DNA of 64,000 nt from contig NZ_JACCFP010000001.1 of the NCBI RefSeq assembly GCF_013410655.1, forward strand, positions 2,193,501 through 2,257,500, given 5' to 3'. The stretch is from Nocardioides thalensis. GTDB lineage: Bacteria > Actinomycetota > Actinomycetes > Propionibacteriales > Nocardioidaceae. Under the pieces are notes generated by a model. The model was not told the DNA's origin, did not search any database, and was given only the letters and a program-made list of their open reading frames with translations. Every line of letters starts with the position of its first letter. Position 1 is the stretch's first letter. This document shows positions 41,703-50,732 of the stretch, in pieces. The translations under genes and the position numbers were made by a program.

Positions 41703-42599
41703 TCAAGCCGAGGCCGCCGACGACACGCCCAGCCGTCCCGGGGTGTCGTCGTCGCAGCTCGCGAAGAACGCGCCGACGTCGTTGATCAGGTGGTCGAACG
41801 ACTCCGCCGCGAACAGCACCGGCTGGTAGTGCGTGATGTCGTAGTCGATCGTCGCCATCGCGGCGAAGTCGATCGGCCGGATCTGCATCCCGCGGAACTC
41901 CTCGATCTCGCCGTACGACGAGAGGATGCCGGCGCCGTACGCGCGCAGCTCCCCGCCCTCGTGGAGGACACCGAACTCGACGGTGAACCAGAAGACGTCG
42001 GCGACCACCTGGAGCCCGGCCTTGGTCTCGCAGCGCCGGGCGGCCGCGCCGGCGAGCCGGTTGAGCTCGGCCATCTGCGGGTCGGCCAGCAGGTTGCCGT
42101 GGCCGATCACCTCGTGGATCAGGTCGGGCTCGGGCGTGTAGAGGGGTACGGCGTGGTGGCGCAGGTACTGCGTGGAGTGGAACACGCCGTCCTCGAGCGA
42201 ACCGTAGAACTCCTCCAGCGGCACGATCCCGGCGGCGGGGACATAGGAGAAGCCGGTCAGCGCCTGGAGCCCGGTGGTCACCTCGTCGAGCTGCGGGACC
42301 CGGTCGCGCGGCAGGTCGAGCGCGCGTACGGCGTCGCGGTAGGCGCGGCACGCGTACTTCTCGTGCAACGGGGCGATGTGCTCGCAGACCGTGCGCCACA
42401 CCTCGTGCTCGGTCTCGGTGTAGTCGATGCGCGGCACCGGCTGGCCCGGCGACCAGCTCATCGAGACCGCGGCGATCTCGTTGCGCCGGGCGCGGTAGTC
42501 GGGGTCGTTGACGCCCGGGTGGTCGTCGCCGAGGTGCACCGTCACGGTGCCGTCGTCGGCGGTCGTCACCGGAGAGTAGAGCTGGCCTTCCTCGAACAT
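41703..42599 (-). CDS. phhA: Phenylalanine 4-monooxygenase
   Basis: 298 residues. It hydroxylates phenylalanine to tyrosine with a pterin and Fe(II). The iron ligands are H-E-V-I-G-H (two His) and W-F-T-V-E-F-G (Glu). Other signatures: P-D-L-I-H-E and G-A-G-I-L-S-S-Y-G-E. ATG 42599 with a GGGAGGA ribosome site. The upstream 111 nt contain a full promoter with an operator on the -35. Confidence 0.95.
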   Translation of the reverse strand: MFEEGQLYSPVTTADDGTVTVHLGDDHPGVNDPDYRARRNEIAAVSMSWSPGQPVPRIDYTETEHEVWRTVCEHIAPLHEKYACRAYRDAVRALDLPRDRVPQLDEVTTGLQALTGFSYVPAAGIVPLEEFYGSLEDGVFHSTQYLRHHAVPLYTPEPDLIHEVIGHGNLLADPQMAELNRLAGAAARRCETKAGLQVVADVFWFTVEFGVLHEGGELRAYGAGILSSYGEIEEFRGMQIRPIDFAAMATIDYDITHYQPVLFAAESFDHLINDVGAFFASCDDDTPGRLGVSSAASA

Positions 42600-42624
42600 C
42601 TCGTCCTCCCGCTAGTGCTCCCGA

Positions 42625-42638
42625 GTGACGGACGTCAC
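42625..42638. promoter_or_regulatory. Small palindrome in the phhA leader
   Basis: GTGACG-GA-CGTCAC, between the predicted transcription start (about 42642) and the ribosome site. Operator or leader hairpin. Confidence 0.35.
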
Positions 42639-42648
42639 CGGTGCTTCC

Positions 42649-42677
42649 ACGCTACGTCGGACGAATATCTCCGGCAA
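42649..42677 (-). promoter_or_regulatory. Promoter of phhA
   Basis: Minus strand: -35 TTGCCG (42672-42677), 17-nt spacer, -10 TAGCGT (42649-42654); leader of about 43 nt. Confidence 0.6.
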
Positions 42678-42695
42678 GTTGGCGCGCCCGCCGGA
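42670..42695. promoter_or_regulatory. Operator-like dyad over the phhA -35
   Basis: TCCGGC-N14-GCCGGA with the inner half-site inside the -35 hexamer. Spacing fits two contacts on one helix face; an Lrp/AsnC-type regulator is a guess only, as none is adjacent. Confidence 0.45.
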
Positions 42696-42710
42696 AATCC
42701 TTGGAGTCGC

Positions 42711-43298
42711 TCAGTCCTTCAGGAGGCGGGCGATCTCGTCGAGCACGCCCTTGCGGCGCTTGCCGGAGGTCTCGACGGTCCTGACCTTGCGGAGGTCGGC
42801 GGGGGTGAGCCCGGCGAGCTTCGGCTTGAGCTGAGCGACGGTCAGGTCGTCGTAGCCGGCGATGGGGTCGGCGGCGGTCGTCGACGACGGAGACGGCTTG
42901 GCCGCGGCAGGCTTGGCCGCGGCAGGCTTGCGCGCAGCGGGCTTGCTCGGCGTCTTCGGCGTTTTCGCACCCACCAGCTTGGGGGCGGCCTTGACCGTCT
43001 CGACGACCTTGCTCGCCGTGGCCATGACCGGGGCCAGGCCGGCCTCGAGCCCGGCGCCGAGCGTCTTGCGGGTCTCGGAGCTGACGGTGTCGAGCACGGC
43101 CAGCAGAGCGGCCGAGTAGTCCTTGCTGCTGGCGAGCAGCCGGTTCAGCAGGCGGTCGGCCTCGGCGCGGCTGAGGGTGCCGCGCGTGACGAGCTCGTCG
43201 ACGATCTCCTGCACCTTGACGCGCTGGATGGTCAGGCTGTGCTCGAGCGCGCCCTGGAGGGCCTTCAGGTTCTTCGTGACAGGAGCGGTGTCCACCAT
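42711..43298 (-). CDS. Hypothetical protein with Ala/Lys/Pro linker
   Basis: 195 residues. Helical N-terminal half (about 1-105) with phasin-like amphipathic character, then a repetitive K-P-A-A-A linker (about 112-137), and a small basic C-terminal helical motif (Y-D-D-L-T-V-A-Q-L-K-P-K-L ... K-R-R-K-G-V-L-D-E-I) reminiscent of SAP-like DNA-binding helices. No family assigned; binding to DNA or polymer granules are possibilities. ATG 43298 lies 6 nt after TACCCT. Confidence 0.75.
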   Translation of the reverse strand: MVDTAPVTKNLKALQGALEHSLTIQRVKVQEIVDELVTRGTLSRAEADRLLNRLLASSKDYSAALLAVLDTVSSETRKTLGAGLEAGLAPVMATASKVVETVKAAPKLVGAKTPKTPSKPAARKPAAAKPAAAKPSPSSTTAADPIAGYDDLTVAQLKPKLAGLTPADLRKVRTVETSGKRRKGVLDEIARLLKD

Positions 43299-43304
43299 GG
43301 ATCG

Positions 43305-43310
43305 AGGGTA
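43305..43310 (-). promoter_or_regulatory. Leaderless-type -10 box of the gene at 42711
   Basis: TACCCT on the minus strand, 6 nt before ATG 43298. No clear -35. Confidence 0.4.
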
Positions 43311-43314
43311 GACC

Positions 43315-44934
43315 TCAGTCGTAGCCCGCCTCTACCTCCCAGCCCGTCGCCCGCCAGCGCATCAGCCAGGCACGCCCGTCGACCCCGACGACCTGGAACC
43401 GGGCCGACCGGCCGTGCTCGGCATCGGGCTCAGCGGCCAGCCACCAGCCCTCGTCGACCGGCCACGGCCCGGCCCAGGAGGCGACCGGCTGCCACGGGAG
43501 GTCGGGCCGTGCGCCCCGGGCGCGGAACCGCCACGGCTCCCCCGTCACCACCCCGCGTTCAGTCACCGCCACCGGCCTACCGCTCTCGTCGACGACCTCG
43601 GCGGCGGGCGGCGACGAGAACACCCGGGCGGGCGCTGGCCCCGGGATCCGGCCCGGCCACGGCTGCTCCAGCGGGCGCAGGCCGACTGCCCGCTCGCCCC
43701 ACGGCACCATCGCCTGCCGGTCGCGCGCGCCGCGCCCGCCCTGCAGCACGGGCACTCGTACGGCGTCGTAGCCGACCATCGCCTGCACCCGGGCGACGCC
43801 GCGGACGACGGCCTCGTCGGCACCGCCGCCCCACAGCCCGTCGGCGTGGTCGCCGGCCGGCTCCACCGTGTCGGGCAGGAAGCGGATCCGCTCGACCGGG
43901 GCGCCGATCGTGCCGGCGTCCTTGCGGCTCCGCAGGCCCGACGTCGGCATGCCTGCCTGGAGCTGCCAGTGCACCCGGTCGACCAGGTCGCGGGAGGTGA
44001 AGCAGCGCGGGTGCAGCCAGGTGCGCGCCGAGGTGACCACGCCGTCGCACTCGGCCTCGATGCGCACCGAGGTCGCGACCAGCTGCCGGTCGGCGAGTCC
44101 CGCGACGAACCGCTCGGCGGTGGTGCGCACGCTGAACGTGACGGCCTCGGCGGACTCCAGCGGCGGCTCGAACGCGATCTCGCAGGTGAGCTCCGGCGGC
44201 GGCGTCCGCGACGCGAGCCGCTCCTCGGCGCGGCCGGTAACCCGGCGGTGCACCAGGGCGCCGTACGAGCCGAACCGGTCGGTCATCTCCGCAGCGCTGA
44301 GCCGGGCGAGGTCGCCGAGGGTGGGCAGGCCGAGGCGCCGCAGCAGGTCGGCGAGGTCGCGCCCCTGCTGGCCGTCGTCGGCCAGGACGCCCACCGGGAG
44401 CGGCGCCAGGAAGGCGGGCGCCCCGCCCCTCTCGACGACCACGCAGCCCTGGGGCAGGGCCTGCTTGCTCGCCTGCTCGGCGGTGAACAGGTCGTCGGCG
44501 ACCCCGAACCTGCAGTCCCACACGCCCGCCCCGACGAGCACCTCCGCGAGCAGCGCGGCGGCCGCCTCCTCACCGCTCACCCCGCCGCTGGCGAAGTAGC
44601 GGCCGGGAGCGGGCAGCGCCAGCAGCCCGGGCCGGATCGGCGCGACGCCCGGCCGGTGCTCCTCGACCATGGTCAGCACCGGCTCGAACGACCGGGCGTC
44701 GCGATCGGGGTTGGCCGGGAGCAGGAGCAGCTCGGGGCAGCGCGCCTGCGCGTCACGACGGCGTTGCCCGCGGCGTACGCCCTCGGCGCGGGCCGGCCCG
44801 TTGCAGACCTCGACCACGTTGTTGGCGAGCACCGCGGCCGGGGCACCGGGCTCGACCGCGGCGCCGCCCTCGGCGGCCTCGGCGAGGGCCGCGACCACCG
44901 GCCAGTCCGGGCACCAGACGACGAGCGTGCGCAT
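43315..44934 (-). CDS. imuB: ImuB, Y-family polymerase-like mutasome hub
   Basis: 539 residues. Y-family architecture: palm/fingers (about 1-165), a helix-hairpin-helix region (L-R-R-L-G-L-P-T-L-G-D-L-A, about 185) and little finger (about 225-330), plus a long C-terminal tail. The catalytic acidic residues of Y-family polymerases are missing: the first motif reads V-V-W-C-P-D-W-P-V, and no S-x-D-E motif is seen. ImuB is known as a non-catalytic adaptor linking the clamp, ImuA' and DnaE2. It follows imuA' by 2 nt. Confidence 0.93.
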   Translation of the reverse strand: MRTLVVWCPDWPVVAALAEAAEGGAAVEPGAPAAVLANNVVEVCNGPARAEGVRRGQRRRDAQARCPELLLLPANPDRDARSFEPVLTMVEEHRPGVAPIRPGLLALPAPGRYFASGGVSGEEAAAALLAEVLVGAGVWDCRFGVADDLFTAEQASKQALPQGCVVVERGGAPAFLAPLPVGVLADDGQQGRDLADLLRRLGLPTLGDLARLSAAEMTDRFGSYGALVHRRVTGRAEERLASRTPPPELTCEIAFEPPLESAEAVTFSVRTTAERFVAGLADRQLVATSVRIEAECDGVVTSARTWLHPRCFTSRDLVDRVHWQLQAGMPTSGLRSRKDAGTIGAPVERIRFLPDTVEPAGDHADGLWGGGADEAVVRGVARVQAMVGYDAVRVPVLQGGRGARDRQAMVPWGERAVGLRPLEQPWPGRIPGPAPARVFSSPPAAEVVDESGRPVAVTERGVVTGEPWRFRARGARPDLPWQPVASWAGPWPVDEGWWLAAEPDAEHGRSARFQVVGVDGRAWLMRWRATGWEVEAGYD

Positions 44935-44936
44935 CG

Positions 44937-45545
44937 CTAGACCGGGAACAGGAGGTCGGCACGCCTCGGCGGCCGCCCTCCCTGGCGTACGGCGACGCGG
45001 ACCTGCCGCTCGCGGAGCCGGCCGTGGCCACGGTCGGTGCCGGTCCAGAGCGTGGCCTCGGTCGACAGCGCTGCTTCGCAGCGCGGCCACGGACCGAGAC
45101 TGACGAGAACCGCCGAACGTGACCTGAGCCTTGCCTCGATGATCGACGCGGACTTCGCGTCGACGGTGCCCGTCGGCGCCAGAACGACGACGCGCAGCAC
45201 GTCGACGAGGGCGGCGGTCACCTCCAGCCAGTGCTCGCCGGGCTCGGGCACCAGCACCGTGCGCGCGAGGTCGATGCCCCACTGGTCGGCCGCCTCGGCG
45301 CCGAAGTCGGGCCAGCCGGCGAAGCCGACCCACTCCCCTGCCGCTGACGCGCCGGCTGCCATCGCCAGCGCCAGCGAGGCGGAGTCGACGGCATAGCTGG
45401 CTCCGGCGCGCAGCTGCACCAGCCCCTTGAGCACCGGGTGGACCGGCACCGACAGCCGCGCCGGACCGCCCTCGAGGTGGCGGATCTTCTCGCGCAGGCC
45501 TTCGACCACCGCCAGGGGCGACACGTCGACGGGCTGCGCACTCAC
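44937..45545 (-). CDS. imuA: ImuA' (RecA-like mutasome subunit)
   Basis: 202 residues. The region L-V-Q-L-R-A-G-A-S-Y-A-V-D-S-A-S-L-A-L-A-M is a RecA-like nucleotide-binding position without a proper Walker A lysine, as in actinobacterial ImuA'. The assignment rests on size, this region and the pairing with imuB. GTG 45545 is chosen because the LexA box and promoter occupy 45552-45580; the longer TTG start would run through them. Confidence 0.88.
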   Translation of the reverse strand: MSAQPVDVSPLAVVEGLREKIRHLEGGPARLSVPVHPVLKGLVQLRAGASYAVDSASLALAMAAGASAAGEWVGFAGWPDFGAEAADQWGIDLARTVLVPEPGEHWLEVTAALVDVLRVVVLAPTGTVDAKSASIIEARLRSRSAVLVSLGPWPRCEAALSTEATLWTGTDRGHGRLRERQVRVAVRQGGRPPRRADLLFPV

Positions 45546-45551
45546 CCGTCC

Positions 45552-45580
45552 ATGATCGAACAGATGTTCGATCAATTCAA
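45552..45580 (-). promoter_or_regulatory. SOS promoter with LexA box, imuA'-imuB operon
   Basis: Perfect LexA box TCGAACAGATGTTCGA (45556-45571). Minus strand: -35 TTGAAT (45575-45580), 17-nt spacer holding the box, -10-like GATCAT (45552-45557), 6 nt to GTG 45545. Same arrangement as the HNH-dnaE2 promoter. Confidence 0.85.
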
Positions 45581-45615
45581 GCCGGCCTCATCCCCGGCCG
45601 AGGTCGACCGGCGGG

Positions 45616-46965
45616 CTACCTCTTGCGTTTCTCCCGCGGGCGGACGTTGAGCACGATCGGCGTACCGGCGAAGCCGAACTCCTCGCGCAGCCGCCGCTCC
45701 ACGAACCGTTCGTAGCCCTGGTCGAGCTTGCCCGAGGTGAACAGCACGAACGTGGGCGGCGAGGTCTGGGCCTGGGTGCCGAACAGGATCTTCGGCTGCT
45801 TGCCACTGCGCACCGGGTGCGGGTGCTCGGCGACGATCCGGCCGAGGAACGCGTTGAGCGCGCCGGTCGAGACCCGGGTCTCCCAGCCCTCGAGCGCCTT
45901 GTCGAGCGCGGGCACCAGCCGGTCGATGTGCCAGCCGGTGCGGGCGGTGATGTTGACCCGCGGGGCCCACTGCACCTGCACCAGGTCACGCTCGATCTCG
46001 CGGTCGAGGTAGTAGCGCCGCTCGTCGTCGACGAGGTCCCACTTGTTGAAGGCGATGACGAGCGCCTTGCCGGCCTCGCGCACCTCCTGGAGGATCCGCA
46101 TGTCCTGCTCGGCGATCGACTGCGACGAGTCGAGCACCAGCACGCACAGCTCGGCGCGCTCGATCGCGGTCGAGGTGCGCAGCCAGGCGTAGTACTCGTG
46201 CCCGGAGGCCTCCTTGACCCGCTTGCGGATGCCGGCGGTGTCGATGAACCGCCAGGTGCGCCCGCCGAGGTCGACCAGCTCGTCGACCGGGTCGACGGTG
46301 GTGCCGGCGACGTTGTCGACGACGACCCGCTCCTCGCCGGCCAGCTTGTTGAGCAGCGAGGACTTGCCCACGTTGGGGCGACCGACGATCGCGATCCGGC
46401 GCGGGCCGCCGAGCTCCTGCTCCCGCTCGGGCGGCGGCTCCGGCAGCGCCTTCAGCACCGCGTCGAGCAGGTCGCCCGAGCCGCGGCCGTGCAGGGCGGA
46501 GACCGGGAACGGCTCGCCCAGCCCGAGGTTCCACAGCCCGTAGGCCTCGGCCTCGGCGCGCTCGTCGTCGACCTTGTTGGCCGCGAGGATGACCGGCTTG
46601 CCGGACTTGCGCAGGATCTTGACGACCGCCTCGTCGGCGTCGGTGATGCCGACCGTCGCGTCGACGACGAACAGCGTCGCGTCGGCCAGGCCGATCGCGA
46701 TCTCGGCCTGGGCGGCGATCCGCTCGGCCATGCCGCGCGCGTCGGGATCCCAGCCGCCGGTGTCGACGACGGTGAACGCACGGCCGTTCCACACGGCGTC
46801 GTAGGAGACCCGGTCGCGGGTGACGCCCGGGATGTCCTCGACGACCGCCTCACGGCGGCCGAGGATGCGGTTGACCAGCGTCGACTTGCCGACGTTGGGC
46901 CGACCGATCACCGCCAGCACCGGCACCGGGCCGGTGGTCGTCGGTTCGAGCTCAGCGTCAGTCAT
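45616..46965 (-). CDS. der: Ribosome biogenesis GTPase Der
   Basis: 449 residues. Two GTPase domains, each with [12 protein letters not shown] and N-K-x-D motifs (first at about 21-28, N-K-V-D; second at about 190, N-K-W-D), and the C-terminal KH-like domain. Acts in 50S subunit assembly. ATG overlaps the plsC-like stop (TGATG). Last gene of the tyrA-cmk-plsC-der group. Confidence 0.98.
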   Translation of the reverse strand: MTDAELEPTTTGPVPVLAVIGRPNVGKSTLVNRILGRREAVVEDIPGVTRDRVSYDAVWNGRAFTVVDTGGWDPDARGMAERIAAQAEIAIGLADATLFVVDATVGITDADEAVVKILRKSGKPVILAANKVDDERAEAEAYGLWNLGLGEPFPVSALHGRGSGDLLDAVLKALPEPPPEREQELGGPRRIAIVGRPNVGKSSLLNKLAGEERVVVDNVAGTTVDPVDELVDLGGRTWRFIDTAGIRKRVKEASGHEYYAWLRTSTAIERAELCVLVLDSSQSIAEQDMRILQEVREAGKALVIAFNKWDLVDDERRYYLDREIERDLVQVQWAPRVNITARTGWHIDRLVPALDKALEGWETRVSTGALNAFLGRIVAEHPHPVRSGKQPKILFGTQAQTSPPTFVLFTSGKLDQGYERFVERRLREEFGFAGTPIVLNVRPREKRKR

Positions 46966-47699
46966 CAGGGTCCTTCGTCGGGGTCGAGTGCCGGGTCGTT
47001 CGTGGGGAGCGGGCCGGGAAGAGCCCGGCCGGTCTCCGCCAGTGCGGCCTGGATGCCGGCAAGCATCCGTCGGTGCAGGTCGAGGGTCGCCTTCTCGACG
47101 AGAGCGGGTGTCCGCGGCCACGGTACGGCGTCGATGCGCACCGGGTCGCCGACCACCATGTGGATCCGGGCGCCCTTCTTCGGCAACGATCCGCTGCTGC
47201 CGCCTGATTCCCGGCTGCCGATGAACGTGAGCGGAAGCACGGGGGCGCCGGTCACGAGGGCGAGGTACGCCGCGCCGCGGTGGTAGGTGTCGAGCTCCCC
47301 GTTGCCGCGGGTGCCCTCCGGGAACACGCCGACCACCCGGCCGTCGCGCAGCGTCCGGAGCGCCACCTTCACCGCGAGCGGGTCGGAGCGGAACCGGTCG
47401 AGCGGGATCTGGCCCACGGCCGAGAGGAAGCGGCCGAGGAGGCCCTTGAACATCTCGATCTTGGTCCACGCGTGCACCGGCCGCGGCGCGAAGATCGCGA
47501 GCAGCGGGCCGTCGATGACGCCGATGTGGTTGGCCGCGACGATGACCGGCCCGTCGGCGGGGAACCGCTCCGCGTGGAGCACGCGGACGTCGTACCTCCG
47601 CCGGATGACCAAGCGCCCGAACCACCGGAAGCGGTAGAGCCAGAAGGTCGCCGGGGACCGGACGCCGTCGGTGCGCGGCCGGTCGGCGTGGGTGGTCAC
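46965..47699 (-). CDS. 1-acyl-sn-glycerol-3-phosphate acyltransferase-like protein
   Basis: 244 residues. PlsC family: the catalytic N-H-x4-D motif is N-H-I-G-V-I-D and the substrate motif is F-P-E-G-T-R. It acylates lysophosphatidic acid or a related lysolipid at the membrane. Encoded between cmk (GTGA overlap) and der (TGATG overlap), an order found in other actinobacteria. Confidence 0.92.
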   Translation of the reverse strand: MTTHADRPRTDGVRSPATFWLYRFRWFGRLVIRRRYDVRVLHAERFPADGPVIVAANHIGVIDGPLLAIFAPRPVHAWTKIEMFKGLLGRFLSAVGQIPLDRFRSDPLAVKVALRTLRDGRVVGVFPEGTRGNGELDTYHRGAAYLALVTGAPVLPLTFIGSRESGGSSGSLPKKGARIHMVVGDPVRIDAVPWPRTPALVEKATLDLHRRMLAGIQAALAETGRALPGPLPTNDPALDPDEGP

Positions 47700-48361
47700 A
47701 CCCGCTCCGCCACCAGACCGGCCACCAGGTCGATCACCTCGTCCAGGGTCAGGTCCGTGCTGTCGACGTGGACGGCACCGTCGGCCATCGTCAGCGGTGC
47801 GACCGCGCGACCGGAGTCGATGCGGTCGCGGTTGAGCAGGGAGGCCTCGGTGGCGGCGATCCGCTCGGCGTCGGTCGAGCCGCTCTCGAGCGCGCGCCGG
47901 GTCGCCCGGGCGGCGGGGTCGGCGGTCAGGTAGACCTTGAGCTCGGCGTCGGGCCACACGACCGAGCCGATGTCGCGGCCCTCGACCACGATGCCGCCCT
48001 CGCCGATGATCTCCCGCTGGAGCGTGACCAGCCGCTCACGGACGGCGGGAACCGTGCTCACCGGGGACACGGCGGCGTTGACCTCGTCGCTGCGGATCTC
48101 CACCGAGACGTCGGCGCCGTCGACGGAGATCGTCGGCGCGAGCGGGTCGGTGCCGGAGACGAGGGTGGGCTTCTCGGCGTACGCCGCGACCGCCTCGGTG
48201 TCGTGGACGTCGACGCCGTGCTGGAGCATCCACCAGGTCATCGCGCGGTACATCGCGCCGGTGTCGAGGTAGCGCAGGCCGAGCCGGTCGGCCACGCCCC
48301 GGCAGGTGCTGGACTTGCCGGAACCCGACGTACCGTCGACGGCCACCACGATCGAGCCCAT
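47696..48361 (-). CDS. cmk: (d)CMP kinase
   Basis: 221 residues. P-loop G-T-S-G-S-G-K-S-S (about 9-17), Y-L-D-T-G-A-M-Y-R, and [11 protein letters not shown]. Phosphorylates CMP/dCMP. ATG 48361 has an AGGTGG ribosome site. A GTG at 48376 is a serious alternative because TAGGAT (48385-48390) lies 8 nt before it. Confidence 0.96.
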   Translation of the reverse strand: MGSIVVAVDGTSGSGKSSTCRGVADRLGLRYLDTGAMYRAMTWWMLQHGVDVHDTEAVAAYAEKPTLVSGTDPLAPTISVDGADVSVEIRSDEVNAAVSPVSTVPAVRERLVTLQREIIGEGGIVVEGRDIGSVVWPDAELKVYLTADPAARATRRALESGSTDAERIAATEASLLNRDRIDSGRAVAPLTMADGAVHVDSTDLTLDEVIDLVAGLVAERV

Positions 48362-48384
48362 GCCACCTGCGTTCACGGGCAGCA

Positions 48385-48390
48385 ATCCTA
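48385..48390 (-). promoter_or_regulatory. Possible internal -10 box before cmk
   Basis: TAGGAT on the minus strand overlapping the tyrA stop region, 8 nt before the GTG at 48376 and 23 nt before ATG 48361. Confidence 0.35.
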
Positions 48391-49458
48391 TCGGTGGGAG
48401 TCCCAACCCCTCGATTCCAAGGCGTCCCTGAGCACGTCGGCGCTCTCGGCCGCGACGTCGAGCTCGACCAGGCCGACCGGGCGCCCCGGGTCGTGGTCGA
48501 TGCGCACGTCCTCGATGTTGACGCCGATCTCGCCGACGTCGCCGAACAGCCGCGCCAGCTCGCCCGGGTGGTCGGGCAGGGCGACGTGGACGGCCGCGGT
48601 CGGCCGCGGCGGTCCGCCGTGCTTGCCCGGGATCGCCAGGGTGCCGGTCACCCCGTGCATCAGGAGGGACTCGAGCTCGACCCGGCGTCCGCTCTCGAGC
48701 GCCTCCAGCGCGAGGTCCAGGCGTTGGCGGATCTCGCCCAGCACGTCGATCACCGCGTGCTTGTTGCCGCCGATGATCTGGCTGTAGAGCACCGGGTCTC
48801 CCCCGGCGATGCGGGTCACGTCGCGCACGCCCTGCCCGGAGAGCGCGAGGTGCTCCGGCGCCGCGCCGGTCAGCGTACCGGCGACGAGCGCGGCGAGCAG
48901 GTGCGGCACGTGCGACGTCCGGGCGACGGCGCGGTCGTGCTCGGCCGGGCTCAACCGCACCGGCACCGCGCCGCAGACCTCCACCAGGCGCTCGACAGCG
49001 CGCTCGGCATCGGAGGCGGCGTCACTGCCTGGACAGATCGCCCACGGGCGGCCGTCGAACAGGCTGGCCGACGCGGCCAGCGGCCCCGAGCGCTCGCTGC
49101 CGGCCATCGGGTGGCTGCCGACGTAGCGGCTCAGCCGGGGGTGTCCCGCCACGGCCTCGAGCGGCGCGGTCTTCACGCTGCCGACGTCGGTGACCACGGT
49201 CTGCGGCCCGGCCGCGTCGAGCGCGGCGCGGATCGCCTCGCCCAGGTGGTCCGGAGGCACGGCGACGACCACCAGCCGGGGCTCGTCGCTCTCGGTGCGG
49301 GCGCGGCCCGCGCCCAGCCCGGACGCGGTGCGCACGTGGCCGTGCTCGGCGTCGGAGAGCAGCACCTCGACGCCGGCACGGCGGCAGGCGAGCGCGACCG
49401 ACGTACCGATCAGGCCGGTGCCGACGACCTCGACCGGCTCGATGCCCTGCTGAGTCAC
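48388..49458 (-). CDS. tyrA: Prephenate dehydrogenase
   Basis: 356 residues. NAD-binding G-T-G-L-I-G-T-S (about 13-20), G-S-H-P-M-A-G-S-E and H-D-R-A-V-A-R-T-S-H-V-P-H are the family signatures. A C-terminal ACT-like domain (about 285-350) suggests feedback by tyrosine. Oxidative decarboxylation of prephenate to 4-hydroxyphenylpyruvate. GTG 49458 lies 7 nt after TAGCCT, leaderless type. Confidence 0.95.
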   Translation of the reverse strand: MTQQGIEPVEVVGTGLIGTSVALACRRAGVEVLLSDAEHGHVRTASGLGAGRARTESDEPRLVVVAVPPDHLGEAIRAALDAAGPQTVVTDVGSVKTAPLEAVAGHPRLSRYVGSHPMAGSERSGPLAASASLFDGRPWAICPGSDAASDAERAVERLVEVCGAVPVRLSPAEHDRAVARTSHVPHLLAALVAGTLTGAAPEHLALSGQGVRDVTRIAGGDPVLYSQIIGGNKHAVIDVLGEIRQRLDLALEALESGRRVELESLLMHGVTGTLAIPGKHGGPPRPTAAVHVALPDHPGELARLFGDVGEIGVNIEDVRIDHDPGRPVGLVELDVAAESADVLRDALESRGWDSHR

Positions 49459-49465
49459 GGGAGAC

Positions 49466-49471
49466 AGGCTA
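49466..49471 (-). promoter_or_regulatory. Leaderless-type -10 box of tyrA
   Basis: TAGCCT on the minus strand, 7 nt before GTG 49458; no ribosome site. Confidence 0.4.
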
Positions 49472-49484
49472 GTGGCGCGGGGTC

Positions 49485-49886
49485 TCAGGCTCCCGGCTGG
49501 TAGGACCCGAAGGACCAGTGGTTGCCCTCGGCGTCGAGGACGCTGCCGCCGCGGCCGCCGTAGCCCTCGTCCCTCAGCTCGCGCTGGACGGTCGCTCCCG
49601 CCTCGACGGCGCGGGCGAAGGCGCCGTCGGGGTCAGCGGTGACCAGGTAGATCGCCGACCCGCCGGCGTTGCGCACGATCCCGGTCGTGTCGGCGCCGAA
49701 CATGATCCCGCCACCCTCGGGCCACAGCCACTCGGCGTGGACGACGGTGCCGTCGTCGTCGCGGAACGTCGCGTGCTCGGTGAAGCCGACGGCGCGGAGC
49801 CACGCCATCGCCGCCTCGGCGTCACGGAAGGACAGGGCGGGCCACATGCGTACGGCGGCCGCGGTGGTCGAGGTGTCGTCAGTCAT
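49485..49886 (-). CDS. VOC-family protein (PhnB/glyoxalase-like)
   Basis: 133 residues. R-M-W-P-A-L-S-F-R-D-A-E-A-A-M-A-W-L near the start and L-D-A-E-G-N-H-W-S-F-G-S-Y at the end are typical of the bleomycin-resistance/PhnB-like branch; metal ligands are not certain. ATG overlaps the AraC-gene stop (ATGA), so it is co-expressed with that regulator and may be its partner. Confidence 0.88.
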   Translation of the reverse strand: MTDDTSTTAAAVRMWPALSFRDAEAAMAWLRAVGFTEHATFRDDDGTVVHAEWLWPEGGGIMFGADTTGIVRNAGGSAIYLVTADPDGAFARAVEAGATVQRELRDEGYGGRGGSVLDAEGNHWSFGSYQPGA

Positions 49887-50716
49887 GAGTCCGAGCCTGC
49901 GTCGTCGCCGGGCCCGACGTCTTGAACGAACGGGAACTCCTCGCGCAGCCACGTGGTCGGCGAGCACCCCGCGAGCTCGGTCCACTCGCGGCTCAGGTGG
50001 GCCTGGTCGGAGTAGCCGCACCGGGCGGCCACCTCCGCGAGGGGCCGGTGGCCGAGCAGCGCTCGCGCCTCCTCGAACCGGCCGAGTCGTCGGTAGCCGA
50101 CAGGCGTGAGGCCGCACTCCGCGCGCACCAGGGTCGAGAGCCGGCGCCGGCTGTAGCCGACCTCGTCGGCCACCGCCTCGACCCGCGCTCCGTGGGTGAG
50201 GGCCGCGAGCGCGTGCGCGACCTCGCGTCGTACGCCGGACGCGTCCCTGCGCAGCAGTGACAGCAGGGCCCGGTCGACCAGCGCGACGCGGGCCGGCCAG
50301 GTCGCGGCGTCGTGGACGCGGGCGGGGAGGTCGGCCAGCTCCGGGACCGCCTCTTCGAGATCGGTGAGGGCGCCGGCGAGCTCCCCCGCGGGCAGGCCGA
50401 GGAGCGCGCGGGCACCGGCGACGGTGAGCGCGAGCTGGATGCCGCGCTGGACACCGTCGTGGTGGACGGCCGCCGGCGCGACGTGGAGGCCCGAGAGCGA
50501 CGACCACGCGGCGTGCTGGTCGTCCGCGCCGGCCCAGCCCACCCGCAGCCGTTCGTCGACCGGCAGGACGAACGCCAGCGTCGTCGACGGCAGCCCCCGG
50601 TGCACACCCGGCCGGCCGAAGTCGACGTCGTAGGCGACGCGGCTCGCGACGTAGGGCCGCAGGGCGGCCGGCACCGGCGGTGCGTGGTACACGCCGACCA
50701 CGGTAGCCGCGGTCAC
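49883..50716 (-). CDS. AraC-family transcriptional regulator
   Basis: 277 residues. C-terminal double helix-turn-helix (about 170-265): V-E-A-V-A-D-E-V-G-Y-S-R-R-R-L-S-T-L and L-A-E-V-A-A-R-C-G-Y-S-D-Q-A-H-L-S-R-E-W. The N-terminal domain has no recognised ligand motif. Exact start uncertain: GTG codons at 50716, 50701 and 50692 are all in frame. The AraC/VOC pair is inserted between rluB-type and tyrA genes. Confidence 0.9.
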   Translation of the reverse strand: MTAATVVGVYHAPPVPAALRPYVASRVAYDVDFGRPGVHRGLPSTTLAFVLPVDERLRVGWAGADDQHAAWSSLSGLHVAPAAVHHDGVQRGIQLALTVAGARALLGLPAGELAGALTDLEEAVPELADLPARVHDAATWPARVALVDRALLSLLRRDASGVRREVAHALAALTHGARVEAVADEVGYSRRRLSTLVRAECGLTPVGYRRLGRFEEARALLGHRPLAEVAARCGYSDQAHLSREWTELAGCSPTTWLREEFPFVQDVGPGDDAGSDS

Positions 50717-50732
50717 CGACGGCGCCGGGGAC

